Positions 1-8,158 of a DNA stretch of 23,515 nt are shown here, in pieces. Within the stretch, counting starts at the first letter, position 1; every line of letters begins with the position of its first letter. A program made the position numbers and the translations under genes. The notes beneath the pieces are model-generated. The model was not told the origin of the DNA. It did no database searches and saw only the letters and a program-made list of their open reading frames with translations. Source of the stretch: an uncultured Alistipes sp. (GTDB taxonomy: Bacteria; Bacteroidota; Bacteroidia; Bacteroidales; Rikenellaceae); assembly GCA_958449275.1 (NCBI GenBank), contig CAUDHE010000039.1, positions 1 to 23,515 on the forward strand. The letters are read 5' to 3'.

Positions 1-1022
1 GATACAGTTCCAGATTACTTCCAAAGTCAAGGAGTACGAACGTAAGATAAAGAAACTAGAGGCTCTGGAAATCCCCGTCACCTTTGAAACACTGTTTGAA
101 ACCATAGGCCGACGCATGGATTGCAGTGTGCATGACTACTTCAGTCAGCTAATCGAAAGGTTGGAGAAGATGGAGAAATACGGCTCGGCCAGCAAATACA
201 AACTGACACTATCCCTTATGCGGGCAGTTCAGAGGTGCAGACATGCACTTCAACGAATTGGACTTGACCTATCTAAGGGAGTTTGAAATCTATCTCCGTC
301 AGAGAGGAAATGTAAACAACAGCATAGCCACCAAGTTCAGTGTGCTGAAGGCGGTTTACAACAAAGCTCTAGCTGAGGGGGTATTTGTATCAAAGGCCAA
401 TCCATTTCAGCAGTTCAAGGTGGGCACTCTGTGGACGAAGACCCGAAAGAGAGCCATAACTAAGGAGGATATACGCAGATTATCCCAATTAGACCTATCG
501 GACAGGGATTTCTATATGCAGTTGGCCAAAGATATATTTCTGTTCTCCTACTTCATGGCTGGAATCAATTTCAAAGACATAGCCCTATTGACATACGGGG
601 ATATGGAGAATGGAAGAATCTATTATGCGAGGCGCAAGACAGGCAGGATGATGAATTGCCGACTTACGGAACATTCTAGAGCCATCATTGAAAAGTATTA
701 CACGGGCCAAGCAGAGGAAGATTATATTTTTCCTATTCTAGACCGCAGTGTTCATATAACGGAGTTACAGATACTGAACAGGGTAAGACGGGTATTAAGG
801 AACATCAATAAATGCCTGCATGAATTGAGCGATGAACTAGACCTGCATCTGCCCTTGACAACCTACGTTGCTAGGCACTCCTTCGCTACAGTTCTCAAAA
901 GAGAGGGTGTCAGTACCTCTATTATTTGTGAAACACTAGGGCATAGTTCTGAGAAAATAACTCAGATTTATTTAGATAGCTTTGAAAATTCACAGATTGA
1001 CGAGGCGATGAGTAAATTGTAA
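1..1022 (+). pseudogene. Tyrosine recombinase (integrase), 5'-truncated by the window and frameshifted
   Basis: The protein is a site-specific recombinase of the Bacteroides integrase family. From base 2 the second frame reads through a core-binding domain to about base 222. The catalytic domain continues in the third frame from about 225 to the stop at 1022. Dropping one G from the GGG at 222-224 restores LMR-QFRGADMHFNELD, so the break is a single-base insertion or a sequencing error. Catalytic features in the second part are RRKTG (lysine), ARHSFAT (arginine II and histidine), LGHSSEKI (histidine) and IYLDSF (tyrosine). The usual first arginine position reads YFMAGINFKD without Arg; IntDOT-type enzymes are known to lack this Arg. 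The ATG at 243 is internal and not a credible start. Confidence 0.85.
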
Positions 1023-1026
1023 ACGC

Positions 1027-1082
1027 AAAAAGGGGGGGGAATAAGTCTATATAAACACAAAAGTTATTCCCCCCCCCTTTTT
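1027..1082. repeat. Palindromic element with G8 and C9 tracts, partner of 9967-10013
   Basis: The left arm is A5-G8-AATAA (1027-1044) and the right arm TTATT-C9-T6 (1064-1083), separated by an asymmetric centre with GTCTATATAAACACAAAAG. The reverse complement of 9967-10013 matches both arms and most of the centre (AATAAGTC, TATA, AAAAGTTATT). It could act as a terminator for the integrase, as a recombination site, or as an operator next to the promoter at 1085. The long G and C runs make its length prone to slippage. Confidence 0.75.
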
Positions 1083-1084
1083 TG

Positions 1085-1092
1085 TACCTTTG
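1085..1092 (+). promoter_or_regulatory. Bacteroidales -7 box upstream of the helicase gene
   Basis: TACCTTTG fits the Bacteroidales -7 consensus TAnnTTTG and lies 25 bp before the helicase ATG at 1118. A clear -33 TTTG is not seen; the region 20 bases upstream is the C9 arm of the palindrome. The bases 1084-1093, GTACCTTTGC, also fit GTAnnTTTGC, the crossover core recognised by CTnDOT-type integrases, so a promoter and an attachment-site reading are both open. Confidence 0.55.
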
Positions 1093-1117
1093 CATAAAAT
1101 AAAAAACTTTATACACA

Positions 1118-3343
1118 ATGGATTCCGAAGAATTTGAAAAAAACAGAGAAGCATGGGCTAAGATAGGAATTGAATACTATCATTATTTTGTGGACTTGGA
1201 TTTAGGTGGATACCCCGACACTCCGGAGGCGCCTTATGCTAGAAAGGTAAATGGTGCAACAATCAATCTAGCCAAGCGCGAAGCATTTATAGATTTAGAC
1301 CACTTAAAGGATAACAAATATTATAACGGCTGTTTCTGCACATTGGAAGATGGAGATAAGCTGGGAGATTTCTTTGACAGATTGCCCTATGGAGTTATCA
1401 ATAAGAACATCACAGGAATAGGGGCAACTTCATTAGAATTAAAAGCTAAGAGAAACTCCATCATCGTATTGCCCATAAAGGCGATAGCCTATAATAAATA
1501 CAAAGCCAAGACCCTAGAAGAGGGAGATGGAAGTTGTATGTATGTAGGCAGTCCAATAGGAGACATCAAATCGGATATTACCCCAAAGAAGATAGATGAG
1601 TACCTACGATTGGAGAATGGCAAGCATAAAAAGTTCCTAGTTGTTGCAGACAGTTTACCAAAAGTTCTAAGGGCTATTGGAGAGGAGCATTACAACGACT
1701 ATTTCCTAATGGTTGATGAGGTGGATTCATTGTAGTCGGACAGTACATATAGACCTGCATTGGAGAATGTGATGGACTACTATTCCAAATTCAATCAAAC
1801 CAACAGAGCGGCTGTATCTGCGACACTCAGGGGTTTTACCCATCCTGTATTATTGGAAGAAACCGTCATTACTACGGCATACAAGAATATGCCTAAGAGA
1901 CATATCACATTGAGCCATACCAATAATGAGGATATGGCAACAATCCAGACGATACAAGCCATCTTAAAGAAAGACAGTAACAGTAAAATACTAGTTGCCT
2001 ACAATTCTTTGGATGGAATGCTAGTATGCATAGACCTACTCTTAAAGAAATTGGGAAAAGATTTCGATTCTAGCATAGGTATTCTGTGCGGAGAAATGAG
2101 CAAGGACAAGGCAGGGAAATACTATACACATATTGAGGGAGACGGTACATTAAAAGAGCAAATCGTATTTATGACATGCGCCTATTTCGTAGGTGTAGAT
2201 ATAAATGAATCACGTCATGTTATCTCTGTTTCCACATTTAACCAACCCTTTACCCTATTGTCTGTTGAAAAGATGGCTCAGATTGTAGGACGGTGCAGAT
2301 CCGGAGCTTTGTCCGAAACCATTATTTATGAAACCAAGTGGGAGCAACCTAAAGAGACAAACCTAGAGACATACAAGGCAAAACTGCTCAAAAAGGCAGA
2401 GGTGTTATCCAATGCCATCAAACATTTCAAAAAGGTTCTAGACGAGTGCCCCGAATTGGTTGATGCAAGCGACTACATGGAAGATATAGTCAAATATGTA
2501 TCTTCTGAAAAGATAGAAAATGACTATCCTATTCCTTTATTGAGGTTGAATAAGGATAAGGAGATTGTGCCTGCATATTTTAATATAGATGCCTTGTTGG
2601 AACGTTGGGAGCTATACTATAAACTCTTTACCTCGGAACAACAACTGTATGCCCGTCTGAAAGAACACGGGCACATCATAACTAAACACCCCATATATCA
2701 CGAATTTACAGAAGAACAGAAAAAAAGCCTTGCTTTGGTCAAAGGCAATAAGGCAGAAGATGTAGACAATCAATTACAGGAGGCTAAACAAAATCTGTTG
2801 GCATGGAATATATTGCCATTCGACAAGCAGAAAAATGACGTGTTGGATGATTATATCAAGAAAAGCAAAAAACGGGTTAAGAGATACTATGAGGATTTCA
2901 AAAAGTTCTGTCCGTATTACCGTGCCGAATATCTGGCTGATTTGCTGTTGGAACATGCAACAGTAGATGAAAGGGTATATAAGCGATTCATTAATTCTCT
3001 AGTCTTATGGACACTTGCAGACACTCATCCTTTTAAAATGTTGTTCTTAGGAGAATTTAAGTACCATTCTATCATAGGAGCTACGGGCAGACAAGCTGGT
3101 ATCAATGTAACTGCCCAAGAAAAAAGAGATAAGATGAACAAAATATGCAAGAGCTATTTTGTCGGTTATCCCATTGGCGAAGATATTGCAGCTTCTTTGT
3201 TGCCCTGCATGTTCAAGAATGCTCCTACAAAGAAATGTTTTAGGATTATCGGATTAAATCCGTTAGACATTGAAGAACCTGTGAAAAGAATATCAGATGA
3301 AGTCAAGCAACAAGAGCTGTTAGATATGCTGATACTCAAATAA
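1118..3343 (+). pseudogene. SF2-type DEAD-like helicase interrupted by an in-frame amber codon
   Basis: One reading frame of 742 codons is cut by a single TAG at 1733-1735. Helicase motifs fall on both sides in order: TGIGATSLE, a P-loop-like segment without the usual lysine (residues 99-107); VDEVDSL (motif II, 199-205); the stop codon (206); SATLRGF (motif III, 234-240); YFVGVDINE (356-364); and QIVGRCRSG (motif VI, from 388). The spacing from motif II to motif III is normal only if the stop is read through, so this was one protein. CAG (Gln) to TAG is the simplest origin. Restart at the TTG at 1760 would give a protein lacking motifs I and II. The family occurs in Bacteroides mobile elements and probably acts on DNA or RNA during element replication, which is inference. 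Confidence 0.8.
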
Positions 3344-3359
3344 AAGTCTATCTGTTCAA

Positions 3360-3393
3360 AATCCCCTGTTTCTGCCTCTAGAAGCAGGGGATT
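3360..3393 (+). terminator. Stem-loop after the helicase gene
   Basis: AATCCCCTG (3360-3368) pairs with CAGGGGATT (3385-3393), and TTCT/AGAA extends the stem inside. It begins 16 bases after the helicase stop. There is no U-run after the stem, so termination is likely but not certain. Confidence 0.6.
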
Positions 3394-3483
3394 GTTGTAA
3401 ATGTACATAGTAATATATAACTATATTTATTGTCTAGGGGCTGTTTTTGAGAGGTATAAACATACCATTCTAGGCATTGTTCA

Positions 3484-3530
3484 TTGCAGATTTTCTGCCT
3501 TGAAAACCTGTTTTCTGCAAAATTTTTTAG
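3484..3530. terminator. Second stem-loop with a T-rich tail in the 3344-3642 gap
   Basis: TTGCAGA (3484-3490) pairs with TCTGCAA (3514-3520), and GAAAAC/GTTTTC (3502-3507, 3510-3515) can form an inner stem. AATTTTTTAG follows, giving a terminator-like tail. Apart from this hairpin and the one at 3360, the 3344-3642 gap holds nothing I can identify and no convincing promoter. Confidence 0.4.
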
Positions 3531-3642
3531 AAAATTTTTCTTCATCCGCACTATTTCCATAAGCGTAGCCTACACCAACAAGCACCCTCCCCATCCTTTG
3601 GAAGTGGGATAGTCCCCTCCATGACAATAATAAGCTACAAAA

Positions 3643-3912
3643 ATGGAAAAGTTACATTTCATCAAAACCCTCTCAATCGAGGATTTCAAAGCCCAACAGG
3701 GTGTGGAGAAAATCGAATTAAAGCAGAATACCCAAACGGGAAAATGCTTCTTCATCTATGGATTGGAAACAGGACCTGTTTCTGAAAAGTTCCTTAACGG
3801 AGGTATCACAAACCCCGTAATCTCACAAGTATGCTCCCCCGAGACAGGGGAGATATTTTTCATGCTTCATCAGAGGGGAGAGGGAGGCGCATCCACCCTA
3901 GCCACTCTCTGA
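3643..3912 (+). CDS. Small conserved hypothetical protein (89 aa)
   Basis: An 89-residue soluble protein with no signal peptide or membrane segment. The sequence includes TGKCFFIYGLETGPVS (residues 32-47), a conserved-looking centre, and ends with HQRGEGGASTLATL. Similar small proteins are found, as I recall, next to RecA-like ATPase and DUF3871 genes in Bacteroides prophages and islands, which matches this context, but I know of no assigned function. It lies alone between two terminator-like structures and just before the ATPase gene. An ssDNA-binding or recombination-accessory role would be a guess. Confidence 0.65.
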   Translation: MEKLHFIKTLSIEDFKAQQGVEKIELKQNTQTGKCFFIYGLETGPVSEKFLNGGITNPVISQVCSPETGEIFFMLHQRGEGGASTLATL

Positions 3913-3938
3913 GAACCATTCACTAGGTATCATTTAGT

Positions 3939-3979
3939 AAGGCAAGCTGTTCTGTATGGCTTGCCTTGCTTCTTTTTCT
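3939..3979 (+). terminator. Rho-independent terminator
   Basis: AAGGCAAGC (3939-3947) pairs perfectly with GCTTGCCTT (3959-3967) and is followed by a T-rich stretch (gcttctttttcttcc). It sits 27 bases after the 89-aa gene. Confidence 0.8.
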
Positions 3980-4009
3980 TCCGTGTTCAATCATTAAAAT
4001 AACAGAAAT

Positions 4010-4909
4010 ATGCAGTTAAGAAAATCATCGAAGAAACAAGCCAAAATCAAATTGGCTCTTCAAGGCCCTGCGGGGTCAGGAAAAACCATGTCTGCACTCT
4101 ATCTAGCCTATGGGTTGTGTGGGGATTGGAGTAAGATTGCTGTAATAGACAGCGAAAATAACTCTGCAGATTTATATGCTCACTTGGGAGGATATAATGT
4201 ACTCCCCTTAGAGGGTAAGTATGACCCCGAAACCTACATGGATGCCATCAAGGTATGTGAACAGGCAGGTATGGAGGTTATCATCATTGATTCAATGAGC
4301 CAATGTTGGGACAATCTGCTGGAATACCATGCAGGACTGCCGGGCAATTCATTTACAAATTGGCAAAAGGTTACCCCTAGAATGACAGCCCTAATCCAAA
4401 CCATATTGGGTGTAAACTGTCATGTAATCTCCACAATGAGGTGCAAACAGGATTATGTGCTGTCAGAGAAGAATGGCAAGATGGTCCCCGAAAAGGTGGG
4501 ATTAAAGGCTGTAATGAGGGATGGTATAGATTATGAATATACCATAGTCTTCGACATCAACATGAAGCACCAAGCCCTAGCCTCCAAAGACAGGACAAAT
4601 CTCTTTGCCAACAAGCCCGAGTTCACCATTACACCCACCACAGGGAAGATTATCCTAGACTGGTGTAATGACGGGGTTACAATGGAGATGATAAGGTCTG
4701 AAATCACTAAGGCTGGCTCTATTGAACAGCTTACGGCAGTCTACAATCAATTTCCCGAGTGGAACAGCCAACTGATGGCTGACTTCACACAAAGGAAAGC
4801 CCAACTGCTCCAACACAAGGAGGAACAGCCAAAAATCAATTATCAACCTAATTTTATAAGAAGCGATGCAAACCGTAGTACCCACATTACAGCTCCAGCC
4901 TGTTTCTAG
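4010..4909 (+). CDS. Phage-type RecA-fold ATPase (AAA_24 / Sak4-like recombinase)
   Basis: A 299-residue P-loop NTPase. Walker A is GPAGSGKT (residues 19-26) and Walker B is EVIIIDSMSQCW, with Asp94 (about 89-100). VIDSENNSADLY (45-56) follows the first ATPase strand. This arrangement is typical of Sak4-type single-strand annealing ATPases of phages and mobile elements, which load on ssDNA and promote homologous recombination. The last ~75 residues have a different, Gln/Lys-rich composition. The gene ends with TAG, and its 3' end overlaps the next gene by 44 nt in another frame, indicating co-transcription. It appears intact. Sak4 is the best guess; a more general AAA_24 NTPase is possible. 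Confidence 0.8.
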   Translation: MQLRKSSKKQAKIKLALQGPAGSGKTMSALYLAYGLCGDWSKIAVIDSENNSADLYAHLGGYNVLPLEGKYDPETYMDAIKVCEQAGMEVIIIDSMSQCWDNLLEYHAGLPGNSFTNWQKVTPRMTALIQTILGVNCHVISTMRCKQDYVLSEKNGKMVPEKVGLKAVMRDGIDYEYTIVFDINMKHQALASKDRTNLFANKPEFTITPTTGKIILDWCNDGVTMEMIRSEITKAGSIEQLTAVYNQFPEWNSQLMADFTQRKAQLLQHKEEQPKINYQPNFIRSDANRSTHITAPACF

Positions 4910-5916
4910 GCTTTTTCCGAACAGATTGGTTCCCAATCTCAATCCTAGCCTCAGCAGAACAATAGAGGCTGAAATAGTAGATGTTGCAGAGGATGTTATC
5001 ACTCCCCGATTCACATCTAGGCTGCCTTTCATCGAGGCGAATACAAAGGAAGTCAGCATACAGCATTTGAAAGAGGATTGTGTTGTGCCTGTCTTCTCGA
5101 AAGACAATGAAATCACCATCTCCCATACTAATTTCATTGAGGCTGTATGGAATGCGGCTAGTAAGGTATTCCCAAGAGAGAACATCGAAAAGCCATCCAT
5201 CAGAGTAAGCCATGTTATCAAGGGCAGAACACCCGAGGCAATCCATAAGAATGTACGGGAGCTGTTGGATGAAGACAGGACGATCTACTATGAGCGCATG
5301 ATGTTCTGTCTTGAAATACCCTCTATCTGCGAGGATATTAGAGGCAACAGGCTTAATCTGACCATTGGAGGTGTCAGAGCCTATAACCATGAAAACCTCT
5401 ATTCCAAAAAGGGGATGGAGAAGTTCAAAATTTTCATAGGCTTCAAGAACATGGTATGCTGTAATCTCTGTGTCAGCACGGACGGCTATCAATCGGAGTT
5501 AAAGGTTATGGAGACAGGAGGTTTGTTCAACAGTGCAACAGCCTTGTTCCAAGACTACAACATGGCAAAGCACCTATATGAGATGGGTACATTGCAGGAG
5601 AGTTATATGACCGAGCGTCAGTTTGCCCAGTTCTTGGGTAAATGCAGGCTGTATCAATTCCTCCCCAAAGCCGAACAGAAGATGGTGCCTCAAATGCTGA
5701 TGACAGACACCCAAATAGGGATGATTGCCCGAGCCTACTACAATGACGAGAGCTTTGCAGTGCCGCAGGGCAGTAAGGAAATCAATATGTGGAATGTCTA
5801 CAATCTCCTTACAGGGGCTAACAAGTCATCCTACATTGATAACTTCCTTCCAACTTGCGGAGGGATTGAACAAGGCTCTGTATGGGGACAAGGAGTATTC
5901 GTGGTTTATTGAGTAA
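4866..5916 (+). pseudogene. DUF3871 family protein with a frameshifted C-terminus
   Basis: The first frame gives 348 residues ending at 5912. Family hallmarks are PFIEANT, VVPVFSKDNEITISH, IRVSHVIKGRTPEAI, YYERMMFCLEIPSI, LTIGGVRAYNHENLYSKK and FKIFIGFKNMVCCNLC. NKSSYIDNFL near 5845 should be followed by a short tail ending YSWFI; that tail is present one base out of frame as FQLAEGLNKALYGDKEYSWFIE, ending at 5916. A few residues between NFL and FQLAEG also seem missing, so a small deletion at about 5853-5860 is likely, perhaps between CTTCC repeats. Function of DUF3871 is unknown; it recurs beside RecA-like ATPases in Bacteroidetes phages and islands. The protein may still be partly functional because the lesion is terminal. 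Confidence 0.8.
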
Positions 5917-5930
5917 TCCAATCTTATGTT

Positions 5931-6089
5931 ATGGCATTGTTTATTGTAACTTTGGTGAACCTAATCATTGGGTTTGCGGCACTATGTGTTTTTTATGGTT
6001 ATCCGAGAAAGATGATGATGAAAAGCACTCTTTGTAGCTTATTATTAGATGGAAACCCCGATGCCTCTGGGGTGTCGGGGTTTATGTAA
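5931..6089 (+). CDS. Small putative single-pass membrane protein (52 aa)
   Basis: ATG at 5931 opens a 52-codon frame ending at 6087-6089. Residues 2-22 (ALFIVTLVNLIIGFAALCVF) form a good transmembrane helix followed by positively charged YPRK and a short tail. The final third overlaps the stem-loop at 6053-6083. It follows the DUF3871 gene by 14 bases. It is short and unrecognised, so it may not be a real gene. Confidence 0.35.
   Translation: MALFIVTLVNLIIGFAALCVFYGYPRKMMMKSTLCSLLLDGNPDASGVSGFM
6053..6083. repeat. Stem-loop with a conserved loop, copy 1
   Basis: AAACCCCGA (6053-6061) pairs perfectly with TCGGGGTTT (6075-6083). The enclosed TGCCTCTGGGGTG is nearly repeated in copy 2 at 6159-6185, where the stem sequence is different. 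Confidence 0.55.
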
Positions 6090-6158
6090 AACAAGTGACC
6101 TATGAGAATAAGAGATACATAAATAGCAGATAAACTGCCTGTCATTACAAACAATACA

Positions 6159-6185
6159 GCCCATGCCTCTGTGGTGTCATATGGC
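6159..6185. repeat. Stem-loop with a conserved loop, copy 2
   Basis: ATGCCTCTGTGGTGTC here matches ATGCCTCTGGGGTGTC of copy 1 in 15 of 16 bases. The flanks GCCCATG and TCATATGGC can pair with one bulge. Copy spacing is 105 bases. Role unknown. Confidence 0.4.
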
Positions 6186-6302
6186 TTGTTGTCTTTGATT
6201 TGTCAAGTTATTTCATTGCTATTTGCGGATTTATGCGTAATATTGCAATAGAAATCAAAACAGCTTGACAATGATATAAAGTTAAACAAGACATATTAGA
6301 AA

Positions 6303-6474
6303 AAGAAGTGTTTGCTTCTTGCTGGAGTTATTCGGAAAATCGCCAATTAGAAGAATATAACCTCTGTTGCAAGTAAGTGAATGCTCACGCCATAGGTGTG
6401 GGCTTTCCTTGTTTGTATGGTTATAGGTGTTTGGCGATACCTCCGAATAAGCAATCAAGGTTTAGCTCACACCT
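6303..6474 (+). ncRNA. Structured RNA with a pseudoknot, HEARO / IscB omega-RNA-like
   Basis: Seen directly: hairpin AAGAAG/CTTCTT (6303-6320). Long-range stem TTATTCGGA + ATCGCCAA (6328-6346) pairs with TTGGCGAT + TCCGAATAA (6431-6450), extended by TTGC/GCAA (6319-6322, 6451-6454) across a TGGAG bulge. A second helix, AGGTGTGGGCT + CCTTG (6394-6411) with CAAGG + AGCTCACACCT (6456-6474), crosses the first and so forms a pseudoknot. A local hairpin GCTCACGCC-ATA-GGTGTGGGC (6383-6403) competes with that helix. From memory, HEARO/omega RNAs of IscB share TTGCTGG, GTTGCAAG, TGAAYGCTYAC and CTCCGAA in this order, and all four are present. Such RNAs lie just 5' of an HNH-protein gene, as here. The family assignment needs a covariance-model search. 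Confidence 0.6.
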
Positions 6475-6508
6475 TTCTTTTTGTGGTATGGCTGCAAAAA
6501 GAACGATT

Positions 6509-7276
6509 ATGAATGATTTTCTTAACCTCATAGACTATCAGACCCAGCTTGGATGTATAGAATGGCAAAAGAAACGAAATCAAATATTAAACAGAGATAA
6601 CCACAGATGTCAAATCTGCGGTAAAGGGAAAAGTTCACAGGTTAGATTCAATGACCAATGCTGGAATATTGGGATAGACTATCATAACTCTCCAAGTGAG
6701 GTTTTGCCTGTATCCCTAAGTATCTCTGACTTCAAGAATCTTGTTCATGCAGAAGCCTTAAAGGTTGTCAAATATCGAAACGATAACAATTTATTAGTCG
6801 GCATAAGTGATAATGGAGTGCTTGGTGTTATGAATGCGGATAATACCCCCAAACTCCAATCGGTTGATAATTTACGAATCAATTTAATCAAACATCCTTC
6901 GGGATTGCTGTCTTTCGTTGTAAGAGACAAAGACATTTCATCCGACTGTATAAATGTGGAGTATTCGGTATATCTGTCTGAAACACCCATAGTTCTCAAT
7001 GTTCACCATAAGCACTACATCATTCAGCACAAAGCATGGGAATATCTCGATGAAGACCTTGTAACACTATGCAATGAGTGTCATACAAAAATACACCAAG
7101 CAATAGGAGTGAAAGTATATTCAGACGAGAATGGCTATATGAAACATATCCCCCTAACACCATGCACGAGGTGCTATGGAGCAGGACATTTCCCCGAATA
7201 CAAGCATGTTGAAAACGGCATTTGTTTTAGATGCAGAGGAGCTAAGTTTGAAGAATTAATACAAGAACAGCAGTAA
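6509..7276 (+). CDS. HNH endonuclease-like protein with a C-terminal zinc ribbon, not IscB
   Basis: From the ATG at 6509 the protein has 255 residues. An in-frame ATG at 6488 is also possible; the frame open from 6377 overlaps the structured RNA and is unlikely as coding. The HNH module is split: CQIC (34-37) follows RNQILNRDNHR, then about 125 residues of unknown insert, then LNVHHKHYI (163-171) and LVTLCNECHTKIH (184-196). A second zinc site, CTRC (219-222) with CFRC (239-242), resembles a DnaJ/rubredoxin-type ribbon. HNH proteins cut DNA with a beta-beta-alpha metal fold. No RuvC motifs or arginine-rich bridge helix are seen, so this is not IscB or Cas9. It starts about 35 bases after the structured RNA and heads a compact gene run. 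Confidence 0.8.
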   Translation: MNDFLNLIDYQTQLGCIEWQKKRNQILNRDNHRCQICGKGKSSQVRFNDQCWNIGIDYHNSPSEVLPVSLSISDFKNLVHAEALKVVKYRNDNNLLVGISDNGVLGVMNADNTPKLQSVDNLRINLIKHPSGLLSFVVRDKDISSDCINVEYSVYLSETPIVLNVHHKHYIIQHKAWEYLDEDLVTLCNECHTKIHQAIGVKVYSDENGYMKHIPLTPCTRCYGAGHFPEYKHVENGICFRCRGAKFEELIQEQQ

Positions 7277-7289
7277 TAAAAGAAAAAAC

Positions 7290-8152
7290 ATGAACAGATA
7301 TTTAGACACCAGCCCAAATAAATTCTTTTCTGAGCACGCAAAGGAGCTTGATGATTTAATGCAGAACTCTGACGGAGCTTTGTATGATGGCACCGACCTC
7401 TTAGTGTTTAATGACGACGAGGCAAAAGAGACACTGTAAAAGAGGGTACGAAGCGAATATTGGATGGGGCATTTTGGGGAGCAAAAAAATTGGAGAAAAT
7501 AACACTGCCAAACACACTTGAAGTCATCGGCAGTCGAGCATTCAAAAGATGCGGAATCCACGAAATAAACATGCCAGTCTCTATCAAAGCAATAAAAGAT
7601 GAGGCTTTCATGAATTGTAAACTATTAAAGAAGTTGGAAATCCACGAAGGTGTATTGGTATGGGGAACAACTGTATTTGCAGGTTGCGATGAGCTGGAAA
7701 CAGTAAGTCTCCCTAATGATATGTACCACATTCCGGATTGGACATTCTATTTTAACTACAAACTTAAAAAGGTTAAATTCCCATTCAACTTATTGTCTAT
7801 CGGGAATTATGCGTTTGGGGCATGTTTTGCTTTAGAAAGAATTGACTTGCCTAAAAGAGTTTCATCCATCGGTATTGCAGCATTCTTCAGTTGTCGTAAT
7901 ATAAAGAGAATAGTATTTCCATCCAGTCTAAAGAAAATAGATGGGAGATGTTTCCAGCATTGCGAGTCATTAAGTGAGATTGTTATACCTAAACGAATTT
8001 CTTTTATTGGCATACAGGCTTTTGATGCGTGCCCTAATTTGAAGAAAGTATATATCAAGAATTTTGGGTTAGCAGACAAGAATCTTACAGTTGCACTGAC
8101 AAGTAGTAATCAATACTATTCCAATGGTATCATAAACAATATCAACAGGTAA
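7290..8152 (+). pseudogene. BspA-like leucine-rich repeat protein (LRR_5), frameshifted
   Basis: ATG at 7290 opens 49 codons (MNRYLDTSPN... ending DDEAKETL, stop at 7437-7439). The LRR domain is in a second frame that is open across this stop and reads TVKEGTKRILDGAFWGAKK. Adding one base near 7435 joins the two as KETLVKEGTKRI, a typical entry into LRR_5 repeats, giving about 287 residues. The repeats follow the pattern LxxIxLPxxLxxIGxxAFxxC at roughly 23-residue steps (IGSRAFKRC, IKDEAFMNC, IGNYAFGAC, IGIAAFFSC, IGIQAFDAC). There is no signal peptide, so this copy would be cytoplasmic. BspA-type LRRs usually bind proteins or glycans. Restart at the TTG at 7460 could still make most of the domain. 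It lies 13 bases after the HNH gene. Confidence 0.75.
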
Positions 8153-8158
8153 AGCAAT

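Noticed and set aside
1733..4909. Genome-wide TAG-to-Gln recoding in element A
   Set aside because: The ATPase gene ends at TAG and reading past it soon meets TAG and TGA, while the next gene starts in another frame, so TAG acts as a stop there.
4655..5492. Minus-strand frames opposite the ATPase and DUF3871 genes
   Set aside because: They lie opposite recognised proteins and show no domain.
6377..6508. N-terminal extension of the HNH protein
   Set aside because: This part overlaps the structured RNA, has no protein-like conservation, and ATGs at 6488 and 6509 are better placed.
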